Below are positions 12,608 to 24,579 of a stretch of 64,000 nt of DNA, in pieces. Numbering within the stretch: the stretch's first letter is position 1; each line of letters starts with the position of its first letter. The stretch is from Plasmopara viticola (lineage: Eukaryota; Oomycota; Peronosporomycetes; Peronosporales; Peronosporaceae), in assembly GCA_001695595.3 (NCBI GenBank), contig MBPM02000008.1:434001-498000 (forward strand), read 5' to 3'. Below the pieces are notes generated by a model. That model saw nothing but the letters and a program-made list of their open reading frames with translations. It ran no database searches and was not told the DNA's origin. The position numbers and the translations under genes are program-made.

Positions 12608-14098
12608 ATGTTGGTTCTCTTTGAGACGGCGGCAGGCCATGCGCTTTTCAAAGTACAGGATGAGGCTAAATTGGCCAACGCAGAGGACGTGTACAAGCAC
12701 TTTGTGACTCCAGAGAAAGCCGCCAAGGTGTTAAAGCTCAAAGGCTTTAATGCTTTCAAGGACACCACTGAGGCCGTAGCTGCTGCTACCGAAATGGTGG
12801 ATGGCAAAATGGGTAAAACGCTTCGAAAGTTTCTCAAGAAGAATGTATTAGAAGCTGGTTTAAAGGACAAGCTAGCCGTTTCAGACAAGGCGCTCGGTGC
12901 ACTCATCAAGGAAAAGCTCAGCATTGCTTGCGTGAACGATACTGCAGTTAACGAGGTCATGCGTGGCATTCGTGCCAACATGAGCACTCTCATTTCTGGA
13001 TTAGAGGACGATGATCTCAAGGCCATGACACTCGGTCTGTCGCACTCGCTTTCGCGCTACAAACTTAAATTTAGTGCCGATAAGGTCGATACTATGATTG
13101 TACAAGCCATCGGATTACTCGACGAGCTGGACAAGGAGATTAATACATACTCGATGCGTGTGCGTGAGTGGTTTGGATGGCACTTTCCCGAAATGGGTAA
13201 AATCGTCACAGACAACTTGCAGTACGCTCAATGCGTACTGAAGATGGGCATGCGTACGCAGGTCAAATCCCTGGACTTTTCGGACATTTTGTCCGAGGAC
13301 GTCGAGGCTTCGATGCGTGAGGTCTGTGAGGTGTCCATGGGGACGGACATTTCCGAAGAGGACGTGACCAACATTTCGGCTCTCTGTGATCAAGTGATTT
13401 CTCTTACCGAGTACCGTGCTCAGCTTTTCGACTATCTCAAGAATCGCATGAACGCAATTGCTCCAAACCTCACAGTGATGGTGGGTGAGCTAGTCGGCGC
13501 TCGTCTTATTGCTCATGCCGGCTCCTTGATGAACCTAGCCAAGCACCCTGCGTCTACTGTACAGATTCTCGGTGCCGAGAAGGCCCTCTTCCGTGCACTC
13601 AAGACCAAGCACGATACGCCCAAGTACGGGCTTATCTACCATGCTTCGCTGATTGGTCAAACCGCGCCCAAGCACAAGGGTAAAATTTCACGCGTACTCG
13701 CTGCGAAAACAGCGTTGGCTGTGCGTGTAGACGCACTCGGCGATGCTACCGAGGCAACCATTGGTTTTGACAATCGCGCCAAGGTGGAGGCCCGTGTGCG
13801 GCAGCTTGAGAATGGATTTTCAGGCGTGCCCAACAGCAACGGCAAGACGAAGAATGAAGCAAAAAAGTATGTCAAGACAGACACGAGCAAATCGTACAAC
13901 GCCGATGCTGACATGACGGTGTCAAGCAAGAAGCGAAAAGCCGAGGAAGCGATTGAGGAGGAAGAACCCAAGCCGAAGAAGGAAAAGAAGGAGAAGAAGC
14001 ACAAGAAGAAAAAGGCCGTTGAAGTGGACGCCGAGGACACGACGGACAAGAAGGAGAAGAAGAAAAAACACAAAAAGAAGAAAAGTGCTGAAGAATAG
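12608..14098 (+). CDS. NOP58: Box C/D snoRNP core protein NOP58
   Basis: Nucleolar scaffold of box C/D snoRNPs, which guide rRNA 2'-O-methylation together with fibrillarin, NOP56 and SNU13. It is an intronless 496-residue ORF. The N terminus MLVLFETAAGHALFKV matches the NOP5 N-terminal domain, a coiled-coil/NOSIC region follows (DELDKEINTYSMRVREWFGW), and the Nop domain carries the signature ELVGARLIAHAGSLMNLAKHPASTVQ split over residues about 295-325. The last 60 residues form the lysine/glutamate-rich KKE tail. NOP56 is excluded by the start sequence and by this tail. Length agrees with yeast (511) and human (529). Confidence 0.97.
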   Translation: MLVLFETAAGHALFKVQDEAKLANAEDVYKHFVTPEKAAKVLKLKGFNAFKDTTEAVAAATEMVDGKMGKTLRKFLKKNVLEAGLKDKLAVSDKALGALIKEKLSIACVNDTAVNEVMRGIRANMSTLISGLEDDDLKAMTLGLSHSLSRYKLKFSADKVDTMIVQAIGLLDELDKEINTYSMRVREWFGWHFPEMGKIVTDNLQYAQCVLKMGMRTQVKSLDFSDILSEDVEASMREVCEVSMGTDISEEDVTNISALCDQVISLTEYRAQLFDYLKNRMNAIAPNLTVMVGELVGARLIAHAGSLMNLAKHPASTVQILGAEKALFRALKTKHDTPKYGLIYHASLIGQTAPKHKGKISRVLAAKTALAVRVDALGDATEATIGFDNRAKVEARVRQLENGFSGVPNSNGKTKNEAKKYVKTDTSKSYNADADMTVSSKKRKAEEAIEEEEPKPKKEKKEKKHKKKKAVEVDAEDTTDKKEKKKKHKKKKSAEE

Positions 14099-14249
14099 TC
14101 GCGGTTGTGTATGCAAGTTGTTAGGCAGATATTCTAGTTTGAAGGTGCTCAACACTTTTTGAAGGGTGGTCATACCCCCCAGTAGCTATTCCTTTTGCAT
14201 ATAACTGCTATAATACTGTGCAACTCACGTGTTAATACCCGATAGTCGA

Positions 14250-14621
14250 ATGAGCGAGCTTGGGCAGCAGGTAAATGGTGACCCCCGAACCCGGTGGCTG
14301 GAGGTCCGCGGAAAGGTGCAAAAGGTAATGTTTCGTAAGACCGTCATTCGGGCCATGCAAAAGCGTGGACTAGAGGGCGGCGCTAGCAACGACCGCCAGG
14401 ACACAAATCTGGTTCGAATCACAATGCGCGGCGATCCTCTTGTTATGGAAGGGCTCGTGACTGCTCTGCGCGAAGGCCAACCCATCAATGATTGGGGTGC
14501 TAGGGCCACCAGTGTTGAGGATGTGGACGATGAGCGCGGCATATTAGTGGAGGCACATCAAGTAACCACGACTACTGTCGACGACCGCAATTGGAACCCC
14601 AATGTCACTATGTATCTCTAA
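14250..14621 (+). CDS. Acylphosphatase-like protein
   Basis: A 123-residue single-exon protein. Residues about 20-85 resemble the acylphosphatase fold: RGKVQKVMFRKTVIRAMQKRG corresponds in two overlapping pieces to the family's GxVQGVxFR...A...G segment, with the catalytic arginine of the FR pair present. SNDRQDTNLVRITMRGD corresponds to the xNxxDGxVxxxxxG segment, with the asparagine present but the glycine replaced. The glycine-rich loop of true enzymes is altered, so acylphosphatase activity is uncertain. I start at the first ATG (14250). The frame is open a little upstream from a GTG. It lies 151 bp downstream of NOP58 on the same strand and converges on EMC7. Confidence 0.72.
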   Translation: MSELGQQVNGDPRTRWLEVRGKVQKVMFRKTVIRAMQKRGLEGGASNDRQDTNLVRITMRGDPLVMEGLVTALREGQPINDWGARATSVEDVDDERGILVEAHQVTTTTVDDRNWNPNVTMYL

Positions 14622-14749
14622 TTACTGAAATGACGTTGAAAGAGCGTAGAATACTAGTGTCCATTACGAGAAGTAAGAAGTGCTTAAAACAGTACTGGCA
14701 CGCTCAGAACTGGTGCCATTGTCTTAGTCGTATTTGCTAACACATCATC

Positions 14750-15410
14750 TTAGTCGTCGTCGCTGTCGTCAGCGTTGGCTCGGCCGCCGCCTAACATCCC
14801 TGCCAGCAGCGACGATGGATCCGCAGCTCCCATTTCCTCTTGGGCTTTCTTCATTTCTTCTGGGTCTATACAAATGCAAATAACTCTGTGAACGAACCAA
14901 TTTTTCCAACTCGAATTGAATTAAACACTCACCCATTCCTTCCGATAGCTTTGGCAAGACATACAGCAAGACAATCGGTACTACGATGGTCAAGAAGGAC
15001 GGATTCATGAGGAGGCTTAGTAAATTAAACTTTTCGCGCTGCTCAAAGTAGTCGAGCTGCTTGACGGGCTCCACGACTAGCGGGTAGGCGGCGTGCATCT
15101 TGGAAGCGCCGGGATACTTATATTCAAGCGCACGAATAAGCCCGTCGGTTCCAACATCTAACTTGTACTTGCTAAACAGATATTGCGTCGACGGGATGTC
15201 CACAACGTAGCGGCCCGGCTCGAGGTCGCGAAACACAAAGGTCCCATCAGCGCGCACGAAAGCCGTCTGCTCTCCACCATCAAGTTGCACTTTCAGTGGA
15301 TCCATCGTTCCCGCCGTAGAGTCCTGTGATTGCACTTTACCATGAATCTCAAAAGTGTGTACGCGGGGTGCCAGCAGCGCCAGCAATGACACCAACAAAC
15401 ACAGGAACAT
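14750..15410 (-). CDS. EMC7: ER membrane protein complex subunit 7
   Basis: Lumenal subunit of the EMC insertase, which places transmembrane segments into the ER membrane. My model is complement(join(14750..14865, 14933..15410)), 197 residues. A signal peptide (MFLCLLVSLLALLAPRVHTF) precedes a beta-sandwich of the carbohydrate-binding-like type (FVRADGTFVFRDLEPGRYVV). A conserved FLMNP-like motif (LLMNPSFLTIVVPIVLLYVL) with its transmembrane helix follows at about residues 130-160. A 67-bp GT-AG intron splices to an acidic C-terminal tail ending in DDSDDD. Reading through the intron instead gives an unrelated tail, so the spliced form is preferred. It is convergent with the acylphosphatase-like gene. 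Confidence 0.9.
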
Positions 15411-15785
15411 GTCGGGCTCGAGGGTCTAAAATCTCACCCAGAGACTTGATGCAAAATACGTCATCTATATAGTGTACTTGATTTACTGCACTCCTATTGG
15501 CTATGACAACTGCACTTATATTGATCCGACTTTTAGTACACGTCACATTTAATTAGGCGCCACTGCGTAGTATTAAGTGCATGTTGAGTGATTGGCATAC
15601 GAATTGAGGGAATCGCTACAATCCCCATAAGTTTCCGGTGAAATCTTTTCCCATGCTTTCTCGGCTTATGACTTGCTGTGGCTAAAACAAGTCGTAATGT
15701 TGTGGAGTTTAAAATGCAAAGACGCAAAACACTTTTATTGCGGACCAAACATTTCATCTAAAAAAGTATAAACACTCGCTACAAG

Positions 15786-15983
15786 ATGAAGGTGTTATTG
15801 CTCATCACCGTGCTAGGCGTGCTGCACGTGATGCCCACAATCGTGGATAGTGGATTGAGTACTAGAGCTGTAAAGGTTGGTTCAAGAATTGTAGACGTCG
15901 ATTTTGACCCTGAAAAATTCGAGCAATTGTATGATCGTGCCTGCGACGTGGCATTTTACGTAAATGACAAGACGGAAAAATAA
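15786..15983 (+). CDS. Small secreted protein, unknown function
   Basis: A 65-residue ORF that I do not recognise. Residues 1-22 are a good secretion signal: MKVLLLITVLGVLHV followed by a short polar stretch. The mature part is about 43 residues, acidic and basic mixed (VGSRIVDVDFDPEKFEQLYD), with a single cysteine. There is no RxLR, LxLFLAK or other known host-entry motif. A TATAAA lies at 15767-15772, probably too close to the ATG to be the promoter. It sits at the edge of a transposon-rich desert and is divergent from EMC7. It could be an apoplastic or structural peptide, or the first exon of a longer gene. Confidence 0.5.
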   Translation: MKVLLLITVLGVLHVMPTIVDSGLSTRAVKVGSRIVDVDFDPEKFEQLYDRACDVAFYVNDKTEK

Positions 15984-17189
15984 AGCGCTATTTGCGTCTT
16001 TGCCTTATTAATCTTCATAACATTACATCTTGTTTTGGCCACAGCAAACCATAGACCGAGAAAGCATGGGTAGGAGTTCTGTATAAAAAACCGCCTATGG
16101 GCATTTCAACGAAATTAATGGGTATCATAAGGGTTCCCCAGAAATTTACTGGTATCATTATTATTTCTCAGCGCTGCACGTGATCCGATGTTACTAGACA
16201 CAATACGAGCTTGTGATTGCAACACTAGTTAAGACATTTAACGTAAAAAAGGGTGTTCCGTTGTGGCAACCAACAAAATATGCATCTATTGTGTCTGGGT
16301 CTCTTTACTTAAAAGCACACTAACAAGTCATTCGCTGAATCGCGCAACAAAATATTAGTCGCGGATCACGACGCAGTCACAAGCACCAACGCTGCCGATA
16401 GCAGCTCAGCTTCTTTGTATTACATCGCGCTACCCATTTTTCCGTTACACTCGCGTATACCGCAGCTCGACGTCCACCATCTCAATTGTCTCAACAAGCA
16501 CCGCACCATTAGCTTCGGTTGCGACGACGCTAATTGCACAAAAGCTATGAAACTATTAAAAGGGAAACCACATTGACTAATTAAGGCATATGGCTTAGGT
16601 CTGGGCTCGCATAACAGGCAAGTCTTGGGGGCTATTTGAGTCCACACAAGTCGAAACGTTTCTCGAACTATTGTGACGATCAGACATCGCCATTATGACC
16701 TGTGTCGATCACCAGAAACTCGCACAACAATCAAGATGCTTCACAGATTATTTAAAAAGACAGAACTAAGCTCAATCAGCTGCTTTGTCGGCCGCTCTTA
16801 GTTCATCGTTAAATTCTGTTTCAACACCATTTTTCAGTCAAATTCCTATTGTATCGGATGACAATTTGACCTCTCCTAAAGCCAGCTTTGTCATCTTTGA
16901 CATAGAGAGAGCAAGCTCAAGACTTTAGGTTGGGGTCGACTCGAAAAATAATTTTAGATTAGAGGGTAATAGGACAAAAGTTTCCTCGATAACGTTTTAA
17001 AAATATTGTTGGTGAGCGTGCGGCTCATTTCGACAGGCTGGGTTGTCTTAAAAGTTCATATGCCGCAATCACCTAAGGCACACACGGCGTGCTAGCGAGC
17101 TGACAGTATCGTCCACCGATTTGGTACCCGTTCTTAAATTAAACGCTTTATGCAAGGTGTACGAGCGCGAGGTGTAATTACAGCAAATA
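15984..17189. other. Intergenic stretch without recognisable genes
   Basis: About 1.2 kb of AT-rich DNA between the small secreted protein and the LINE remnant. Frames are short and none resembles a known family. I see no tRNA-like B box and no strong repeat. Confidence 0.55.
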
Positions 17190-20100
17190 ATATTAGTTCT
17201 TGATTCTTACTTTACAGAGAAGCTGTAAACGTGATCGCATAATTAAGTATATCAAGCTCTGGTCGCGGGGCACAAGTTTTGACGAGAACTCAGCACAAGA
17301 GATGGGCATTTCTAGTAGAACTGCCCCACTAGCTCCCACCCGAATGGATGTGTGGCGCCAAGCGGGTGTAAGGGCTGGTGGGCGACCAAGGGCGATGTCG
17401 AGCCATGTCGATGTGGTGACGAACAAAGCTGACCAGCCACGAAACAGGACTGGCCATAGCTCGGCTGGTTAATTACACTCAAAGAACAGGTGCGGCTCTG
17501 TTTCTACTGCGCTACATCCGTTGCGTACGCCGTAGATGATGCTGGGATGCGCCTCGCGCAGAAAAGAAAATCAGAAACGCACTGACAACAGACGGAAGGC
17601 GAGTCCGAACTGCAGGTCTTCGTATACAGGAAGCAGCAGCCGACGTGGATGCTTGGACTGGCTCACAAATACTTTGATGTCGATTGTTGTGGCGTGCTCA
17701 TCGTTGCATCTCGATTGGGTGTGGCTTTGTGGGCGTGCTGAAGCACCTTGACGCCGGGAAAATTTGTTGGGTCGTTTCTTTGGTTCAGAGGCATAAGCAC
17801 GCACTTTGCAAAGTTAAGCTTACCTTCGGAGCCGTCGCAGTACAGCTGAACCAGGTAAAGCTGTGTCTGGATGCCGCACATCGAATTGGAGAGCAACGAT
17901 GTATCATCAGCGAAGAAGACGCTGGTGGTTGTGTGGTCTTCGGTGAGATAGACACCATGCTCTTCATGCTGCCAAAGCGGGTTTCCCAGTGGTGTGATGA
18001 CCATGAGGGACAGCAGCACTGAGGGTGGATCGCCTCGGTTGACTCCCCGTGTAGGGAAGATCGGCGGCTGGATGTGGCCGTTGAGCAAGAAGTGAGCCTG
18101 CGGGTCGATGTAAGGCAACCTTGCCTAGTTGGTAAAGGCGCCATCACAGCCCATGCAATCGAGCACGTGAAACATGTAGTCCCTGTCGACCCGGTCGTAC
18201 GCCTTCTCAAAGTCGAGAAGCAAAGAGTAAGGTTCTTCGTCGCGTGCAGTCGTGAGGTCTTGCAGAACGGTCATGGACCGCACATGGTGGTGAATACACT
18301 GACCCTTGACGAAGCTTTCTGGTCGGCGTGAATAAGCTTGGGAAGAAAGCGCTGGAGGTGGTTGGTCAGCACCGTGGTCAAAGATTTCACGTCAGCACAT
18401 ATGAGCGAGATCAGCCAAAAGTTGCCGGGGTCGTCACGCGAGCCTTTCTTGTGCAACATGCACACAGCCGACTTGCGCTTGGAGGTGCTCTCCGCGTGTC
18501 AACTGGTAGTTGAACACTATACTCAGACACTCCCCAAAGACGTCGGTCGCGACCTGGTAGAAGCCAGTCGTAAGACCGTCCATGCCAAGCGCGGAGTTGG
18601 TTTTTATATGCTTGAGCGCCTCGGCAAGGTCGGCTCCGGAAATCGGACCGTTGAGAAAGGCTTGTTCATCGGATGTTAGACGCTTGTCGATAGTGTCCAA
18701 CAGCTTTAGCCGGCTGCTGGGATTGATGGGTGGTGGTGGTCCGGCAGGACTGGCAGCGTCACCCATAATACAACCCCAGTGGGCCCGAAAGCTTACTGAG
18801 ATGTCTGCTGGGTTTTGCGAGATGCCGCCGCTGGGAGTCCAAACTTGTTCAATGCTGATCCGCGGAGTGATGGGCGATCGGACGGAGAAAGTACGTGGAA
18901 GACGTCTCAGCCTTTTGAACTTGAAAGTCAAAGGCCGAGTTTTGGTTGTAGCAGCGAGACCGGATCACGCAGTCTCGGTACGTGTCAAGTGCAGCACAGA
19001 AGGCACCCCGGGAGGTCGCGTCTCTCGTAGCATGGTACCGTGTTGCTCTTTGTCTAGCGTGATTAGTGCGGCTGTAATGGCTACGTCGTTTTGGCTGCGT
19101 AGCTTACGTAGCAAGGCCTGTAGCTGGCGCCGCGGAAACTTCTACTACTGCTCCCAGACTTTGCCTGGGCTTGATGCAGCCTGGCGATTTTTATGAATTT
19201 GCTGGGCTTCGCCATGGATGGCATCAAGAACATCTAAGTACTCGAGAAGATACTCCGGAAAGCGCCAGTAGCCGTGACCGTGGAGCTGAGACATCGAGCG
19301 CAAGGTCACCGTGTTCGCCAGGTGGTCACCGGCACCCTTGGGCTCAAAATACTTGAGTCGCCAAACAACGCGTTGCAGAAGTCTTCCGAGAACATACTAT
19401 AGTCGAGTCGGTCGTATCACGGCTGGGGGCCAGTGTACACGCGCTCGTCTTGGCGGTGGATTCGCCAGGCATCAACGACACCTAGCTGGCTCAGCCAGCT
19501 TATACAAGCGCTGCGACCCGGGCGAGCCAGCAAGCGTGGCTGGGATGAGTCAAGGCCGGAATTGAGCGGCGCGTTTAAGTCGCCAAGGACTATATGCGTC
19601 GCATTGCCCTCGAAGCGGTCCACTGAAAGATGGTTGAAGAACACAGCTATTTCGTGGTCGTCTACCGGCGAGTACACATTGTGGATGTACATGGGAGCAC
19701 TGACGACCATCAATCGGAAGACCAGATAGGGTCCCGGAACAATCACTTCGCGGCGAGATTTCATTAGCATATTGGCAAAGGCCTTATCAGAACGAGAGCG
19801 TTTGCCCTTACATTTACCACTGGTCTCGGACACCATTTCAGATTGGGAAGCCGGTAGTGGTGGTGGGAGCAGGAGCAACAGAGACGATGTTGAGCTGCTT
19901 GGAGCAACAGAGACGATGTTGAGCTGCTTGGTGGCTACTTGGGAGCCTGCAGTGTCGAGGGCAAATGCGGTGGGCGCTGGGCTACCAGTTGGAGCTACAG
20001 GTGGAAAGACAGCAGTAATCGCGGCAAAGTCTTCACGAAGCGATCGTTGGAGTGATGTTTCTCGCGTGCCATGACGTACCACGGCAGCTTACGATGGCTG

Positions 20101-20860
20101 CAGCGGGTATACATCTGGCATGGTTCGGCTGGGGGCAGAGGACGGAACACTGTCTTCGGCTAAGTCGAGCACGTTGATCGAGCGTTGACCGAACGACATT
20201 CGTTGGATTGGAAACGGAGCGTTCTTCGCATGGATTGGGTCGATGCGTCCAGCAAATACGAGCTGGTCGCACACAGTACCGCATACCAAGAGCTCCGGAG
20301 GGCAATGGCTAGAGCGGAAGTATACACGCCAAGTGGCGGTGGTGATCACTGCGTCCAGATTCACATCGCGGAACGTGCGGAAGATCGGCTGCGCCTCGAG
20401 CTCAAAGAACCGTTTCAACATGAGATCAGCATCGAGGTCACTGTCAAAACTCTAGGAACAATAGAGAAGCGGTCGGCAAGGATGTCAAAGCCGCCGAATC
20501 GGTACCTGCCTCCAAGAAATTTGACTTCCTGGCCAGCGAGGTTCAGGCAGGTTTCCTTCGTCTTCACCTTGACGAGGATGTTGCCGCCGGAAGCTTTAGT
20601 GAGCTGACCTAGATGCTGCTGGTCGATCGATTGTTGGACGACGGGGGTGCCATGGTTCATGAGCAGCGACACGAGGATCTTACTTGGTGCGGAGCACTGG
20701 AAGGCGTGTCCGGTCTCGATGACCATCACATAGCGTGCACGGGGTAGCGCGTAAAGACGAGCTCGATCAATCGAGGGAGCAAGTTGTCTTCCAGCATCAT
20801 GCAGAGCGCAATGGGTGGGCTGAACGCCCCCTTGTAAAAATAGACCAAACACTTACAAGC
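17190..20860 (-). mobile_element. Decayed non-LTR retrotransposon (LINE)
   Basis: Read 5' to 3' on the minus strand, the parts are in LINE order. An ORF1-like region (about 20852-20033) contains WRVYFRSSHCPPELLVCG. An AP-endonuclease-like region (about 20082-19417) has IVLGDLN. Reverse transcriptase (about 18931-17663) has pieces of ALGMDGLTTGFYQ, the DPGNFWLISL block, a TRGVNRGDP block and the catalytic FADDTSLLS. A C-terminal Cys/His knuckle (about 17530-17400) reads ETEPHLFFEC. Frameshifts and stops break every domain, so it cannot encode a working protein. The RT pattern suggests the L1/Tx1 side of LINEs. No clear poly(A) tail or target-site duplication was seen. Confidence 0.88.
19873..19930. 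repeat. 29-bp perfect tandem duplication inside the LINE
   Basis: Unit GAGCAACAGAGACGATGTTG plus nine more bases is present twice in a row (19873-19901, 19902-19930) without mismatch. Because 29 is not a multiple of three, it puts the LINE ORF into another frame, so it is probably one of the inactivating lesions. Confidence 0.9.
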
Positions 20861-20929
20861 ACCCCGCGCTTGAGACAGTTTAGTTCTAGCGTGGGTCCCA
20901 GTTTCTCAAATCACTCTACTGGACGATGG

Positions 20930-21400
20930 ATCTGGTGGATCCGTTTCAAATCATTGGAGGCATATGACGCTTCAATTAGCGGTCATTTCTGTCGGCAAAA
21001 AGCACTTATCTTGGGGTGCAAATCATATTGTTGACCTTGTTACCCAAATGGATAGCCAAGCGTGTAAATACCTGCGAGACATGTCAAATAGCCAAGCCCG
21101 CGGCTCACACTCGGGATTTTTTACAAATTCTACCAGCACCGGCGAAATGTTCGAAGAGCAAAAGCCTTGACTTTGTCGTTGGCCTGTCTAAAACAATGAC
21201 AACAGGTCTTCGTGCATGACATGGTGCATTTGGCGTCTGTTTCGGCCATTATAACTAATGATAGCAAGGATATGTATAAATACAAGTTTGTAAACACTCA
21301 TGGCCTTTCGGACATAATGATGTCGGGATAGACACTCGCGATGTACTGCCACTCTATGACAAACCTTGTTTTTGCCTATTGGGAAGGCTCGTGCTAGTGG
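20930..21400 (+). mobile_element. Ty3/gypsy integrase remnant
   Basis: Adjacent to the 5' end of the LINE but on the opposite strand. One frame gives AYDASISGHFCRQKALIL, which matches the HHCC zinc finger start of gypsy integrase (H...GHFG..KT). A shifted frame continues with WIAKRVNTCETCQIAKPAAH (the CxxC half) and LPAPAKCSKSKSLDFVVGL, typical of the approach to the catalytic core. Further frame changes give MVHLASVSA and HGLSDIM. The catalytic core is incomplete and frameshifted, so only a fossil remains. No LTR was identified next to it. Confidence 0.75.
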
Positions 21401-24400
21401 CTTTTACACGTCAGACGTAAATGATCAATTGTGTGCTTGAAGACACATTGCAAAGTATGTGCGCTAAGGCTGAGCCACTTAGCTACTAAGTGGCAGTTTT
21501 GCTTTCAACAATGCAATCAACGTACCTAATTCCTTCTATATAAACGTTGCTGGCATCCTTTTGATACTCGCTTTCCCTTTGAAGCACGTCTGCTTCTGAG
21601 GTTAGAAGAAAAGAGGCTAAATTGTACTTTTTTAAAATCTCCGACTAGTATGTCACGATTAGACTTCGATAAAATTTGGCCACATATAATTAAGAAGGCA
21701 GGGGACCAAGAGAAACAATCTTGAGCATACAATTTGATTCTTAAAACCTTTCACTAAAAAGATGGAGAGACGCGGGTCGGTGTACACTATCAACCTTCCC
21801 AATTTGATTCAGCCATTAATTAAAGACGTCAAAGGTATGGCAAATCTCAGGTTCTGAGCCTCACACGAGTCCGTTAGTGTTCCCAGCAGCTCTTCATAGC
21901 GTAATCTTTGCACTCAACTTGGTTGATAAGGTAGCCATACAGCGCTTGATCGTTTCCATGGCCACCGTTGCATTGGTTTAAAGACTTAAAGGCTGAGAAC
22001 CGATTAGACTGTGTGCTTTGAGCAGCCGATCGACACTGGATTTTACAGGAAGCAAGTAACTTACGCTACTTGCACCTTGTGCTGACGTGTGTGACCATTT
22101 CGACTAAAAATATATCAAAAGGCCAAAAGAATTTTCTTAAGGCCTTGAAATGTCTCGAATGAGCCGCAGCAGGAGGACCTCATAGACAAACAAAGCGCAC
22201 GCATTCGACCGCGCATGATCTTTGGCTCGTTACATAAGGTCACGAGGTCGAAGCGAAGAGGGAGAAAGGGAGAAAAGGAAAGGGAGCTCCTTGACACCCA
22301 AAGAGGGCCGCAATTATATGTGGAGCCTTGTTAAATCAGAGGTACTTACACAGGCGCCAAATACTTTTTGTGAATAGATGAATTATCTCGCATCTTAGAA
22401 GTCGTGAATGTTGCTGGGCCATATTTGGCATGACGACTTAAGAAACGCTGGGACTTTGAAATGGAAATAGCGAGGTAAGCCGCTTTTGGTCACATGCTGG
22501 GTAGACTCATACCTGCGCCCAAAACTTGCGCTTTCCACGTCTACTATTTTGTTGAACGTCCCTTACTCTCTTGAAGGTCATATAGTAATTCAGGCTCACG
22601 GACATCAATAATGCGTCCAGATTTCCGGTTGTAACGTCCGAAAAATTTACCCAACCCAAAAAAGGTACCTCTATTTGACTGTAGTGGTATATTCAGTGAC
22701 CTTGCGCAGTCACACCATAAAGACGATGAATGCATCAGAGAGCTACTAGCCAATTTAGCCAGAAGTAATCTGATCTTGGACAAAGTCAACAGGCTCCGAC
22801 TAACTCTAGTGGACTGCAGGGAATAATGACTGCACACGGTACGCATAATTGAGCGACAGATAGATTCACCAGCTGACGCTTGAAGTCACCCCTTATAAAA
22901 CGTGCCTCGAATTAGGTATTGCATAGTTGCGTCGAACGCATTTTACTGCTTCGTCCTCAGCAAAACGGGAAATTACCTCGAGCAGAAAAATGTCTTCATT
23001 TTTTCTTAAAAAGATTCTTATGCTCACCTTAAGTATTTTAGGCTTAGACAGCGCCTCAGCCTTGGAAGCCGGCATCAGTGACGGGGGCAATTAAGGTCAC
23101 TTTGTGTTGATGGAGCTCCAATAGAGCCTTTTTATAGAGCTCAGATGCGCGTTGATCTTTGTCCAATCACCTTGTCTGGCCAAGTAAACTTGGCCGCTTG
23201 TTAGCAAATCTCAAAAGAAAACTTAGGTAAGTGAGCGTACTGTTTAATGCTCGAGACGAATCTTACAGACGTACATACAAGTGCAGTGAGGCTGCTGTAG
23301 ATGTTTGCATACCGAAAGCGTGAGCTTTAGCTTCCGGCCTTTGTCTATGCTACGATTCGCAAATTGCTATACGCCTGACTCAAAGAACAGTATCAGCCTT
23401 AATGCCAAGATTAAATTACTTTTGAATGTTAAAAAGAGTTTTAATACATTTATTGCTGATTTTGTACAATTCAGCACCACAATTTCTGCTAACATGCCTT
23501 AGCAGTAGACCTTAGACCATGAACAACTTTCCTGCCAGTAGCTATCAGTATTAATGTTCAAAACACCACTCAAGTTGTGTCACACGATATGCTCATACAA
23601 TCTAAATGAGTTCATGACACCCTATAACGAAGTGATTCCTCGTGGTCTTGTCAGGTTTGATAGTATTTGTGCTCATACAAGTGAAAAAGAGTTGATAGTA
23701 CAATTGAATATTGAGCCGGAGATTGTAGCACGAGTATTAGCTCAACCAAGCAGAGTGTTTGCGTGAAACGCAACCAAAACTTTGCTGCGGAGGTTAGTTT
23801 CAATCTCTTGATATTTTTGCTGGGTTGCTGTCGTACGCTCAAGCTCAAGACGCAACATTTGTTTTGCACCATTATCAAATAATCAAGCAAATAGCCAGTG
23901 AGTGGTCTAGCCTGGGTCTAATCTACTAAGAACTGTCCATGAGCGAATAGTTTAATTTTGTGGTATAGCAAACGATTGAGAGAGCAATCTAAAGAGAAGT
24001 ACATCGAGCGGTCAGCGTGGTGGAGATGTGCAAAGGTGGCGGATAGTGTAAAAGAAAGTGAGGCGGTTGTTCGATCGAGCTCATTGCTGAACACGCGGGA
24101 AGGTGGCCTGTGTGGGTGAAGCCAACTGACTGAATTAGTGTATATTTCGCAACTATGCGCTTGCTTGGTAGAGAGCTGAGCTTATCTCAGCCGATGAAGA
24201 AGGAAAACAATCACAATGTCCTGTATTTGTTGTTTGAAGCAAGATGAGAAGTGAAATTGAATAGAGAGCCCTTACGGGTATCTTGCTACAGTCTAAAGGG
24301 TGGTTTTCAACGATTCACTGCTGTCATCCAGAGGCCTATCATTCTCCAGTTTTGATTGCTTTCCTTTCTACCGAAGGACAGTGCCCCTGATATGTGGTTT

Positions 24401-24579
24401 AAATGGTACGATTGCATTAATCTCAGATTATTTGCGTCAGGAATTTGTTGATATTATTTCTTTATGGCGTTTTTAGCAATGATTTTGCGCAACACATAGC
24501 TCTGTATTATGAGATCTCAAATACGGTAGATAAAAACAGAAAAAGTGTAAATTCCATCATACGTGCCAACTATACGCAC
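21401..24579. other. Gene-poor desert 2, right part
   Basis: About 3.2 kb without a gene I can support. Frames at 22115-22297, 22544-22846, 23305-23502 and 23554-23890 are short and not recognisable. Composition is AT-rich. This is probably old transposon debris, judging from the remnants to its left. Confidence 0.5.

Noticed and set aside
12493..14173. Long minus-strand frames under NOP58 (up to 177 codons) and Lys-tail antisense frames
   Set aside because: They are antisense shadows of a strongly conserved gene; the Phe/Ser-rich stretches are just the complement of lysine codons.
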